The position numbers and the translations under genes are program-made. Source: Chloroflexota bacterium (GTDB lineage Bacteria > Chloroflexota > Dehalococcoidia > Lucifugimonadales > UBA3495). From it: 39,814 nt of DNA. Of the stretch, positions 1 to 7,840 are shown one piece after another. The notes beneath the pieces were generated by a model. The model saw nothing but the letters and a program-made list of their open reading frames with translations. It did no database searches and was not told where the DNA came from. The stretch lies in assembly GCA_009840135.1 (NCBI GenBank), contig VXOH01000055.1:1-39814 (forward strand), written 5' to 3'. Position 1 is the stretch's first letter, and every line of letters begins with the position of its first letter.

Positions 1-122
1 ATCTTTCTTCTCTACCTTTTATTTTATTTTTATTTATATCCCCGGGTCCCCCCACAACCCCCCCCCCCCGCGCGCCGGGGGGGGGGGGGCGGGTTCCCCC
101 CCCCCCCCCCCCCCCCACCCCC
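1..122. other. Low-complexity contig end
   Basis: T-rich sequence followed by long C and G homopolymer runs, unlike anything else in the window. It has no coding character. It directly abuts an 11-bp tandem repeat, so it is best read as assembly or sequencing debris at a contig edge. Confidence 0.75.
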
Positions 123-125
123 GGT

Positions 126-168
126 GGTCAGGTCGTGGTCAGGTCGTAGTCAGGTCGTAGTCAGGTCA
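126..168. repeat. 11-bp tandem repeat, about four copies
   Basis: The unit RGTCAGGTCGT is repeated head to tail almost four times. The stop codon and last codons of the minus-strand HD-domain gene lie inside it, so the final Leu-Thr-Thr-Thr of that protein is repeat-encoded. The repeat runs into the low-complexity contig end, and the true copy number may be larger. Confidence 0.8.
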
Positions 169-719
169 ATACGCTCCGCAATGGGCTTCATGCTTTCAAC
201 AATGAAGCTGATGTGCTCGTCCAGGTCCACCCCCAGTTCCTCCGCCCCCTTGCGAATGTCCTCCCGGTTAACATCCCTGGCGAAGTTCTTGTCCCTCAGC
301 TTGCGATGGACGGACCTGGGGGTTACATCGTCCAGGCTCTTGTTGGGGCGGACCAGCGTCACCGCTCGAATAAATCCTGACAGTTCATCCACCGCAAAGA
401 GGGTGTGCTCCAGGAGAGATTCCCTGGGAATGCCCGTGTGCTCGCCGTGCGTTAACACCGCCCGGATAATGTCTTCCGGGTAGCCATGTTCCCGCAAAAT
501 GTCTGCCCCATAAGTCGGATGAGACTCGGGAGTGGGGCAGATTTCCCAGTCGAAGTCGTGCAGCAGGCCGGCAATGCCCCAGCGGTCTTCATCTTCGCCG
601 TACTTCCGGGCATAGCCCCGCATGGCGGCTTCCACCGTGAAGAGGTGCTTCATCAGCATATCGGTCTTCACGTGCTGCCCCAGAAACTCCAGGGTGTGGT
701 CCCGGTCCATTACGTCCAT
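150..719 (-). CDS. HD-domain phosphohydrolase-like protein
   Basis: 189-aa cytoplasmic protein of the HD superfamily, metal-dependent phosphohydrolases acting on nucleotides or phosphoesters. The expected ligands are visible: H25, the H54-D55 doublet in GLLHDFDWE, and a later Asp near residue 112 in the AVDELSG segment. The HTYGADILREHG-type helix and the THGEH motif match small stand-alone HD proteins often annotated only as HD domain-containing. The substrate cannot be told. An AAGGAGAG ribosome-binding site lies 8 nt before the ATG, inside the end of trmI; the two genes are 4 nt apart and probably co-transcribed. The C-terminus runs into a tandem repeat, so the last residues may vary or be mis-assembled. 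Confidence 0.8.
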   Translation of the reverse strand: MDVMDRDHTLEFLGQHVKTDMLMKHLFTVEAAMRGYARKYGEDEDRWGIAGLLHDFDWEICPTPESHPTYGADILREHGYPEDIIRAVLTHGEHTGIPRESLLEHTLFAVDELSGFIRAVTLVRPNKSLDDVTPRSVHRKLRDKNFARDVNREDIRKGAEELGVDLDEHISFIVESMKPIAERIDLTTT

Positions 720-723
720 TGCT

Positions 724-1599
724 CTAACTCTCCTTGTCGTTCCCTCTGTCCGGAGGTGTCAGCGGCTCGCCGGAAGGCAGGGGCGCCGGGTTGCTGGCGG
801 TCCCGACCACCCTGGGCAAACACCGGACGGCGGTGGTTAGAAACCCGCTGTGGGCCACCATGCGATGGGCCGGGCGTACGCTGCGCTCGGTTACGTGCCA
901 GGGCCGCAGCAGGGTTTCTACGGTTTCAATCATCTGGAACCTGCCGTCCTCATGGAGTTGTCCAACCAGTTGGTGTACCTGCAGAATCGTGGGCAAAAAG
1001 CTGACCAATATGCCGCCCATCACCAGGGCCTCGGCCGCGCCGGCTACCGCCTGCCACGGCTCGGGCACATCCAGAACCACCCGGTCCACCTGCCGCTCTT
1101 CAATGCCCTGGTAAATATCGCCCAGGGTAATGGTCAGGTTGGGGGGGCTGGGCATTACCTTGTTGATGTTGGCCAGGGCCCTGGGCACCACAGATTCCTC
1201 AATTTCGTAGGTAATCACGTGGCCTTGCTCCCCCACTGCCCGCAGCAGGGCCGTGGTCAACGCCCCGGACCCCAGGCCGGATTCGATGACGGTGGCGCCG
1301 GGGAATATGTCGGCAAAGGCAACGATGTTTCCCAGGTCCTTGGGGTAGATAATCTGGGGACCGCGGGGCATCTGGCGCACGAAGTCCCCCAGGGTGGGAC
1401 GTACTGCCAGCAGGGTATGGCCCCGGTCGGTGCGGTACCAGCCGCCCACGCTGTGGCCGATGAGCCCGTCGTGATTAAGGCGCCCCAGGTGGCTGTGAAA
1501 CACCTGGCCTTCAGCCAGGGTGGTGAGGTAGCGGCGTTCCTTCCTGTCCTGAAAAAGGACCATGTCGCCGTCTTGAAACCGGTTCCTGTCAACTTCCAA
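724..1599 (-). CDS. trmI: tRNA (adenine-58-N1)-methyltransferase, TrmI/Trm61 family
   Basis: SAM-dependent enzyme expected to form m1A58 in the T-loop of tRNA. A small N-terminal beta domain (DRKERRY) is followed by the family block MPRGPQIIYPKD, then the SAM-binding motif ESGLGSGALT, an acidic strand ending VITYEIE, the catalytic-type motif VLDVPEPW, and the C-terminal RPAHRMVAHSGFL signature. The open frame extends upstream to TTG 1704 and ATG 1689, but those 30-35 residues look unlike the family. The TTG at 1599 has GGAG 5 nt upstream and gives 291 aa, close to the usual length, so I prefer it; the start is uncertain. It is the first gene of a two-gene unit with the HD protein. Confidence 0.88.
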   Translation of the reverse strand: MEVDRNRFQDGDMVLFQDRKERRYLTTLAEGQVFHSHLGRLNHDGLIGHSVGGWYRTDRGHTLLAVRPTLGDFVRQMPRGPQIIYPKDLGNIVAFADIFPGATVIESGLGSGALTTALLRAVGEQGHVITYEIEESVVPRALANINKVMPSPPNLTITLGDIYQGIEERQVDRVVLDVPEPWQAVAGAAEALVMGGILVSFLPTILQVHQLVGQLHEDGRFQMIETVETLLRPWHVTERSVRPAHRMVAHSGFLTTAVRCLPRVVGTASNPAPLPSGEPLTPPDRGNDKES

Positions 1600-1834
1600 G
1601 GTTGCTCCGCCGTCCTTCCGCAGGGTTGTGGGTTTCAAGGGCCGGAATGCCGCGCCATTTCCCTGCCAGTTCCTGCCATTTCTCTGCATCAAACCAGGGC
1701 GCAAAGTCCCACCGCAACCGGTGGCCGTAGCAGCGGGTAAGTGGGAGGCTGGGCTTACCTCGCTATGGTAATGGCTGAGAGAGGGGTTGTCATCCGCCCA
1801 AATTCCTCACCCAACCTTCGCCGGCCATTCCACG

Positions 1835-1862
1835 AAAGAGGGGCAGCCAAAACGGCTGCCCC
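1835..1862 (-). terminator. Intrinsic terminator of tRNA-Gly
   Basis: On the minus strand GGGGCAGCC, a 5-nt loop GTTTT and GGCTGCCCC form a 9-bp stem, followed by TCTTTCG. It begins 17 nt past the encoded CCA of the tRNA. The stem core (GGGGCAGCC) resembles the dispersed palindromes elsewhere in the window. Confidence 0.6.
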
Positions 1863-1878
1863 CTGGTATCAACAAACT

Positions 1879-1953
1879 TGGAGCGGGCGATGGGATTCGA
1901 ACCCACGACTTTTTGCTTGGGAAGCAAACACTCTACCACTGAGTTACGCCCGC
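1879..1953 (-). tRNA. tRNA-Gly (CCC anticodon)
   Basis: A full cloverleaf is readable. Acceptor GCGGGCG pairs with CGCCCGC; D stem ACTC/GAGT; anticodon stem TTTGC/GCAAA around loop TTCCCAA, giving anticodon CCC; 5-nt variable loop; T arm GTGGG-TTCGAAT-CCCAT. The discriminator is T and CCA is encoded. The anticodon reads GGG glycine codons. It stands alone, with its own promoter and terminator. Confidence 0.96.
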
Positions 1954-1968
1954 AGTATGTACCCGGGA

Positions 1969-1977
1969 ATTATAGCA
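1969..1977 (-). promoter_or_regulatory. Extended -10 promoter for tRNA-Gly
   Basis: The minus strand reads TGCTATAAT, a consensus extended -10 (TGnTATAAT), about 15 nt before the mature 5' end of the tRNA. No good -35 box is visible, as is common for extended -10 promoters. Confidence 0.6.
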
Positions 1978-2622
1978 AGAATTGCCGTTGGTGTGGTAGC
2001 GGTTTATCAGTGACGGCAGCGTTCCGTATCAGGTGGTGTGGGGGTCGTAATAGTAGGGGCAGGCCCGTGTGTCTGCCCTGGCCTCACCCACGAAACCGCC
2101 TGAATCGCAACGTTTCCAGTAGCAGGCGCCAACAGGCGGTACCGGATGGGGCCGGGATGGCAAGGGTTCACTGAGGCCTTGACAGGCGCTCGGCGCCTAA
2201 TGCCAAGAGAAATTCACATCGAATACACCTGCGCGAGCGGCTACGGGTTGGCCGGCCACCCTGGCCAATTGGCGCGCCAAACCCCCGTCTGAAGCACAAC
2301 CACGGTTTAAGAAACTCTCGTCTGCCGCCGGCATATTCAGCCGGATACCCAGGAGACTGAAAAATAGGGAATCAACGGCTCTCTTGTATGTCTGCAAATC
2401 GTAAAATCTTTGACGTTTTTCGGCCCACATTGCGATGCGGCGAATTGTGTGAAAAGGATTATGACAGGGAAAATGAAGATTTTATGATTAATTGGATTAT
2501 GTTGATAACCGCTGTGTTATATTACATAGCCGTGCAATGTATTGGGTTAATGAGCATTGCTGAATGGCCTTCTCGGCCACTTGTTGGGACAGCGCAAAAA
2601 CTTGACGCGAAAGTAATACGAG
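1978..2622. other. Intergenic region without a supported gene
   Basis: About 645 nt. It contains one dispersed palindrome at 2053-2079. The last ~220 nt, before the sensor-regulator gene, are much richer in A and T. A short frame at 2388-2660 would encode about 90 aa with one hydrophobic stretch, but it overlaps the next gene, has no clear ribosome-binding site and resembles nothing I know. I treat the region as regulatory or non-coding. Confidence 0.5.
2053..2079 (+). repeat. Dispersed palindromic repeat, copy 1
   Basis: Begins GTAGGGGCAGGCC and ends TCTGCCCT around a short GTGTG loop, an imperfect inverted repeat. It has the same layout as the copies at 24774-24799, 24843-24869 and 28335-28360. 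Confidence 0.6.
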
Positions 2623-4995
2623 ATGCTAGAAACAGATTTCAGGACCGCTCGCGACAATGAATCGCTGTCAGGCCGCATCCTCAATCTCCAACAGGCTTGG
2701 CTTCGAATCAGTGGAACCCTTGACAGTGGGACATTACTGCAGGAAGTAGTGGACCAGGCTCGCCTGCTGACCAATGCCCGTTACGGGGCCCTGTTGACAT
2801 TTCTTGACTCCGGCGAAATGTCGGAGTTCGTGATCAGCGGCATGCCGGCGGAGCAGGCATCCCTCATCCAGAACTCACCCAACGGCCGGGGAATCCTCGC
2901 CAGTCTGGACGACAGCGCTCGCCCCGTCAGAATCAGGGATATCGCAAGCCATTCTTTATCGGTGGGGTTTCCGGAACACCATCCGGCTATGAAGTGCTTC
3001 ATGGGAGCGCCCATCCAGTTGCAGGGAAAGCGTCTGGCCAACCTGTACCTGGCCGACCGGCTGGACAGCCCGGAATTCACTGCTGAAGATGAGGAGATCA
3101 TTACCCTTTTTGCATCCCAGGTTGCGGTGTCCCTCGCCAATGCACGCAAATATGAGAAAGCCCTGCGGGCCAAGGGAGACCTGGAGACGTTCTTGAACAT
3201 CGCTCCGGTAGGGGTAATTGTTTTCGACGCCTTGACGGGGACTCTCGTCGCACGCAACAAGGAAGCCGAGAGAATCGTGGGCGACGTGGGGCTTCCCGGC
3301 AATTCGTGGGAAGATGCGCTTCAGGTCTTGTCATTCCGGCGGGCTGATGGCCGCGAGATCTCGCTCAGCGACCTGCCGCTGGTCAGGGTGTTACGCAGCG
3401 GCGAGACCGTGCGGGCTGAGGAAATAGTCATCTACCTGCCGGACGGGCGGGCCGTGAGTACCCTGGTCAATGCGGCGCCCATCTACTCGGAACAGGGTGA
3501 AGTAACCTCTGTTGTGGTTGTTCTGCAGGATATGTCCCCCCTGGAAGAGCTGGACCGGATGAGGACCGATTTCCTCAGCCTGGTTAGCAACGAGCTTAGG
3601 ACCCCCCTGACAACCATAAAGGGCTCCCTGGCCGCTTTGGAGGAACTGGTTGGCCCGTCGGGTTTCGCCGAAACCCGCCAACTACTGCGCATAATCGACC
3701 TGCAAACGGACTTGATGCGCTCCCAGATTAACAGCCTGATTGACCTGACCCGTATCGAAAACGGGACTCTGGCCATCAGCTCCAGCGCGGAATACCTGGA
3801 ACCGTTGCTTGAAGAAGCGCGGCGCGAGTTTCTTCGAAGCAACGCCGGCCACGGGCTGGAAATTTCCGTTAAGGAAGGCCTGCCCCGGGTAATGATTGAC
3901 TGGCAAAGAGTTGCCCAGGTCCTGCAGACTCTTCTCAACTACGGCGTAAAGTGCTCACCTCCCTCCTCTACTCTGAAAATCACGGCGCGGAGAGGGGAAC
4001 TGCACATTACGGTTACCGTGTCAGTTGACGGCCCGGTTGTTCCGGTGCCCGAACTGACCGAGATTTTGCAGGAACCGGCGCGCAGCGTTTTGAGGGACTT
4101 GAGCGTGGAGGAGAAGGGGGACCGACCGGCGCTGGCAATTTGCCAGGGCATCGTAAATGCCCACGGCGGACGCTTGTGGGCGGACTGCGGCTCGGTCAGC
4201 CAGGGAATGTCGCTGGCGTTCAGCCTGCCCCTTTCCGAAGAACCGGACAGCGCGGCGGAGGAAGCGACAGACGACAACGCCCCGGGCTACTACCCTGTTG
4301 ACGGCGGACAGGCCCGAATCCTGTCGGTGATGGACAATCCCCGGATGCTGGGAGCGGTGCAAAGGGCCCTATCCCATGCGGGCTATTCCCCCATTGGTTC
4401 ACTGGAATTTACTGACCTGGACCGCGTAATTGCCAGGGAACGGCCGCATCTCGTCTTGCTGGACATGGCCAATCCCGGATTGCAGGACTATGAGATTATT
4501 CGGAATGTCGGCCAGGCCTATAACCTGCCCGTGATCGTACTCTCCGGTCAGGGTGACGACGACGGCGTGGTGCGGGCATTCGAAATGGGCGCCGACGACT
4601 ATATCGCGAAGCCCTTCTCTCCTCCCGAACTGGTCGCCAGAATCAAGGCATCCCTGCGAAAGAGGGCCGATTATTACCAGTCCGGCAGCCGGGAGGAATA
4701 CACAATAGGCGACCTGTCCATCAACTATCCGGAAAGGAAGGTAACCATTGACGGCCGAAAGGTCCACCTGACGGCTACCGAATACCAGCTCCTGTATGAG
4801 CTTTCCTATCGGGCGGGAAGAGTCCTGTCCCAGGACGAACTCCTGCGGAGAATCTGGGGAGCTGAATACATAGGCGACATTCAGCTGTTGCGCGCTTTCG
4901 TGAAGACCTTGCGCCAGAAGCTGGGGGACAACGCCAGGAGACCCACCTACATATTCACCGAGCACGGCGTGGGCTACCGCATGCCCAAACCCTGA
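2623..4995 (+). CDS. GAF-PAS-pseudokinase-REC-winged-helix sensor-regulator fusion
   Basis: 790-aa single polypeptide. A GAF domain (about 25-175) is followed by a PAS domain (about 180-305), a HisKA dimerisation segment (about 310-375), a HATPase-like segment (about 410-540), a receiver (about 563-675) and an OmpR-type winged helix (about 690-790, ending EHGVGYRMPKP). The kinase looks inactive. The H-box reads SNELRTPL, with N323 where the phosphoacceptor His should be. The N-box reads LLNYGVK (438-443), with Tyr at the usual metal-binding Asn. The G2 box GLGLAI has become RPALAI (501-506). The receiver keeps D614, S641 and K663, but the first acid of the acidic pair is Met (M570-D571). It probably works as a ligand-sensing transcription factor with vestigial two-component parts. 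No transmembrane segment is evident. The ATG has only a weak ribosome-binding site. Confidence 0.88.
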   Translation: MLETDFRTARDNESLSGRILNLQQAWLRISGTLDSGTLLQEVVDQARLLTNARYGALLTFLDSGEMSEFVISGMPAEQASLIQNSPNGRGILASLDDSARPVRIRDIASHSLSVGFPEHHPAMKCFMGAPIQLQGKRLANLYLADRLDSPEFTAEDEEIITLFASQVAVSLANARKYEKALRAKGDLETFLNIAPVGVIVFDALTGTLVARNKEAERIVGDVGLPGNSWEDALQVLSFRRADGREISLSDLPLVRVLRSGETVRAEEIVIYLPDGRAVSTLVNAAPIYSEQGEVTSVVVVLQDMSPLEELDRMRTDFLSLVSNELRTPLTTIKGSLAALEELVGPSGFAETRQLLRIIDLQTDLMRSQINSLIDLTRIENGTLAISSSAEYLEPLLEEARREFLRSNAGHGLEISVKEGLPRVMIDWQRVAQVLQTLLNYGVKCSPPSSTLKITARRGELHITVTVSVDGPVVPVPELTEILQEPARSVLRDLSVEEKGDRPALAICQGIVNAHGGRLWADCGSVSQGMSLAFSLPLSEEPDSAAEEATDDNAPGYYPVDGGQARILSVMDNPRMLGAVQRALSHAGYSPIGSLEFTDLDRVIARERPHLVLLDMANPGLQDYEIIRNVGQAYNLPVIVLSGQGDDDGVVRAFEMGADDYIAKPFSPPELVARIKASLRKRADYYQSGSREEYTIGDLSINYPERKVTIDGRKVHLTATEYQLLYELSYRAGRVLSQDELLRRIWGAEYIGDIQLLRAFVKTLRQKLGDNARRPTYIFTEHGVGYRMPKP

Positions 4996-5088
4996 ACTGA
5001 TTACCCTGAATTGACAAGGAAGAGACCTGGAAGACGCTCCTCCGGCGTTGGGTGCGGAAGAAGGGCGGGGATTGGTCTCTGAATTTCC

Positions 5089-5122
5089 GGGCTGCCGGCT
5101 TGCTGGCAGCCCCATTTCTTTT
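5089..5122 (+). terminator. Intrinsic terminator after the sensor-regulator
   Basis: GGGCTGCC, an 8-nt spacer and GGCAGCCC form an 8-bp GC-rich stem followed by CATTTCTTTT. It lies about 95 nt past the stop codon and separates this gene from the DUF917 gene. Confidence 0.65.
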
Positions 5123-5203
5123 GGCCCCTCCGGTTGACACGGCGCCAGCCGCGTACATACACTTCAGCCTGTCTCAATTCAGCACGGCAGGAATTCATGG
5201 CCC

Positions 5204-6283
5204 ATGTGGCAAGCTACTGAAGAAGTCCTGGCGCCTATAGCCATCGGCGCCGGCATTCTGGGCACCGGTGGCGGGGGTAACCCTTATATCGGACAACTGC
5301 GGGCCCGCGAAGCTATTCGCCGGTGGGGCCCGGTTACCGTTATGGCCCCCGAAGAGGTGCCCGAAGATGCCCGGGTAGTGTGCGTGGGCGGTATCGGCGC
5401 TCCGACCGTCGGTATCGAGAAGGTGCGCGACCTCCAGTCTTATCACGCGCTTCGGGCCATTGAGGACTATACGGGCGAAAGGGCCACAGCCCTGATTTCC
5501 AACGAAATAGGCGGCAGCAACTCGGTTGAGGTTCTCATAGCCGCTGCCCAGGCAGGCCTTCCGGTGGTTGACGCCGACGGCATGGGTCGGGCCTTTCCCG
5601 AATTCCAGATGAAGACCTTCTTCGTTTACGGTGTACCCTGCTGCCCCATGGCCATTGCCGACGAAAAAGGCAACTCGGTCATCATCAGGGAGACCATCAC
5701 GCCCCACTGGGCGGAACGGCTGGCCCGCGCCACCACCATCCAGATGGGTTGCGTCGCCTGTTATGCCGTGGCCCCCATGTCCGCCGAGCAGGTGCGGAGA
5801 ACCGCCGTGCCCAACACCCTTTCCCTGGCGAGGGACCTGGGAACCGCTGTGCAGCGGGCCCGGGATGAAGGGGAAGATACGCTGTCAGCTATCCTGCACA
5901 CCTGCCCCGGCCGAGTGCTGTTTTCGGGCAAGGTGGTGGACCTGGACCGGCGCACCACCGCCGGTTTTGCCAGGGGCGCCCTGTCCATCGAGGGGCTGGA
6001 TGCATATTCCGGCCAGCAAATGGTCATAGATTTCCAGAACGAAAACCTCATTGCCCGCATTGATGGAGAGGTGGTCTGCACCGTACCGGACCTGATCTGC
6101 GCCGTGGCCAGCGATCTGGGTGAGCCGGTTACCACCGAACTGATGCGCTACGGCCTGCGGGTCACCATCCTGGGCTTCCCCGCTCCTGAATTGTGGACTA
6201 CCCCGGAAGGGCTGGAAGCATCGGGCCCGGCCCACTTCGGGTATGACACCGAATACTCCCCGCTGAAAGTTCAGGCCGGCTGA
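5204..6283 (+). CDS. DUF917 family protein (S-methyl thiohydantoin desulfurase-like)
   Basis: 359 aa. The N-terminal GAGILGTGGGGNPY glycine-rich motif, the NEIGGSNS segment and the VDADGMGRAFPE block identify the DUF917 family, whose domains are also named S-Me-THD N and C. Members typically sit beside hydantoinase/oxoprolinase genes, and here the hydantoinase follows with a 1-nt TGATG overlap, so translation is probably coupled. The family is linked to hydantoin or modified-hydantoin breakdown, but the substrate here is unknown. AGGA at 5189-5192 lies 11 nt before the chosen ATG; an out-of-frame ATG at 5197 would give only a 7-codon peptide. Confidence 0.88.
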   Translation: MWQATEEVLAPIAIGAGILGTGGGGNPYIGQLRAREAIRRWGPVTVMAPEEVPEDARVVCVGGIGAPTVGIEKVRDLQSYHALRAIEDYTGERATALISNEIGGSNSVEVLIAAAQAGLPVVDADGMGRAFPEFQMKTFFVYGVPCCPMAIADEKGNSVIIRETITPHWAERLARATTIQMGCVACYAVAPMSAEQVRRTAVPNTLSLARDLGTAVQRARDEGEDTLSAILHTCPGRVLFSGKVVDLDRRTTAGFARGALSIEGLDAYSGQQMVIDFQNENLIARIDGEVVCTVPDLICAVASDLGEPVTTELMRYGLRVTILGFPAPELWTTPEGLEASGPAHFGYDTEYSPLKVQAG

Positions 6284-7830
6284 TGTTTGTAGGGGTGGAT
6301 GTTGGCGGCACCAACACCGACGCCGTTCTGATGGACGGCAACCGGCTGGCCGGCTCGGTTAAGCTGCCTACCACCGCCGACGTAACCTCCGGCATAGTCA
6401 ACGCCATCGCTGAACTTTTGATGCAGTCCCCCGCCGCTGGCATAGACGCGGTGATGGTGGGCACCACCCACTTTACCAATGCCCTTCTTGAGAGCAGAGA
6501 CCTGGCGCCCACCGCGGTTGTCCGGCTGTCCCTTCCCGCCACCCAGCTTCTTCCTCCCCTGGTTGACTGGCCGCCGGAGCTGAGGGCCGCCATCGGCGGT
6601 CAACCCTACATGGTCGGTGGCGGCAACGAATTCGATGGACGGGAAATTTCTTCACTGGACCGCCAGGGTCTCCGCTTGGCCGTACAGGAAATGCGCCGGC
6701 AGGGCATCCGCGCGGTGGCGGTTTGCGGCGTCTTTTCGCCGGTGGACCCGGCCCACGAGACCGAGGCCGAGGCCATAATCAACGAGATTGCCCCGGAAAT
6801 ACGGGTTTGCCTCTCCTACGAGAACGGCCGCATGGGGTTGCTGGAACGTGAGAATGCCGCGACCCTTAACGCCTGCCTGGGCGACGTGGCCCAGCGCACC
6901 ATCACCGGCATTGAGGAAGCGCTGAAGAAGCTGGGCATCAACGCCCCCCTGTTCATGAGCCAGAATGACGGCACCCTGATGGACACGGAGTTTGCCGCCC
7001 GCTTTCCCGTACTGACCATCTCCTCGGGCCCCACCAACAGCATGCGGGGCGCGGCCTACCTGTCGGGCATTACCGACGGCATCGTCGTGGACGTGGGCGG
7101 CACCTCTACCGACGTGGGGGCGCTGGTGAAGGGATTCCCCCGGGAGTCGGCGGTAGCGGTTCACCTGGCTGGCGTTCGCACCAACTTCCGCATACCCGAC
7201 ATGGTCTCCATAGCCCTGGGAGGCGGCACCCTGGTCAACGCCGAGCCCTGGCAGATGGGCCCCGAAAGCGTTGGCTACCGCCTCGCGCAGGAGGCGCTGG
7301 TCTTTGGCGGCGACACCCTGACCACCACGGATCTGGCCGTCGCGGCAGGGTACGCGGATTTTGGCAACCGTGCGATGGTTGCAGGGTTGGAAAGGGAGCT
7401 GGTAACACGTGGCATGGCAGACATCCGCCACAGGGTAGAAACGGCGGTGGACCAGGTGAAATTGAGCCGGGCCGACGTGCCCGTGGTGCTGGTGGGCGGC
7501 GGCAGCATTCTGCTGGGCGATGCCCTGGTCGGCGCGTCGGAACTCCTGAGGCCGGATAACGCCGGCGTAGCCAATGCCATTGGCGCTGCCATTGCCCAGG
7601 TGGGGGGGCAAATGGAGCGGGTATATTCCCTGGAAAGCGGTGGCAGGGAGGAGGCCGTCGCGGACTGTTCCTCCGGGGCTATTGCCCGGGCCGTAACCGC
7701 CGGCGCCGACCCGGACACGGTAGAAGTGGTAGAGGTGGAGGAAGTTCCTCTGACCTACCTCCCCAGCAACGCCACCAGGGTCAGGGTAAAAGCGGTGGGA
7801 GACCTGGCGCTCTCCCGCCCAAGGCCGTAG
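6283..7830 (+). CDS. Hydantoinase/oxoprolinase family protein (HyuA-like)
   Basis: 515 aa, starting within the stop codon of the DUF917 gene. The N-terminus has the ASKHA-type phosphate-binding motif VGVDVGGTNTDAVLMD, followed by the hydantoinase A N-domain (VGTTHFTNALLE). A second nucleotide-binding block is at VDVGGTSTDVGAL, and the C-terminal lobe ends in VVLVGGGSILLG and an Ala-Gly-rich helix. The family opens cyclic imides such as hydantoins or 5-oxoproline with ATP. The length fits the single-chain DUF917-associated subgroup rather than the longer HyuA or 5-oxoprolinase. There is no separate HyuB gene, so the DUF917 protein is the likely partner. Confidence 0.88.
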   Translation: MFVGVDVGGTNTDAVLMDGNRLAGSVKLPTTADVTSGIVNAIAELLMQSPAAGIDAVMVGTTHFTNALLESRDLAPTAVVRLSLPATQLLPPLVDWPPELRAAIGGQPYMVGGGNEFDGREISSLDRQGLRLAVQEMRRQGIRAVAVCGVFSPVDPAHETEAEAIINEIAPEIRVCLSYENGRMGLLERENAATLNACLGDVAQRTITGIEEALKKLGINAPLFMSQNDGTLMDTEFAARFPVLTISSGPTNSMRGAAYLSGITDGIVVDVGGTSTDVGALVKGFPRESAVAVHLAGVRTNFRIPDMVSIALGGGTLVNAEPWQMGPESVGYRLAQEALVFGGDTLTTTDLAVAAGYADFGNRAMVAGLERELVTRGMADIRHRVETAVDQVKLSRADVPVVLVGGGSILLGDALVGASELLRPDNAGVANAIGAAIAQVGGQMERVYSLESGGREEAVADCSSGAIARAVTAGADPDTVEVVEVEEVPLTYLPSNATRVRVKAVGDLALSRPRP

Positions 7831-7840
7831 TTTTTCCGGT

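Noticed and set aside
126-168. Possible CRISPR-like repeat array
   Set aside because: The unit is only 11 bp with no spacers; it is a simple tandem repeat, and no cas genes are present.
2388-2660. 90-codon frame with one hydrophobic helix before the sensor-regulator
   Set aside because: Overlaps the start of the next gene, lacks a ribosome-binding site and has no recognisable family; the AT-rich composition makes chance frames likely.
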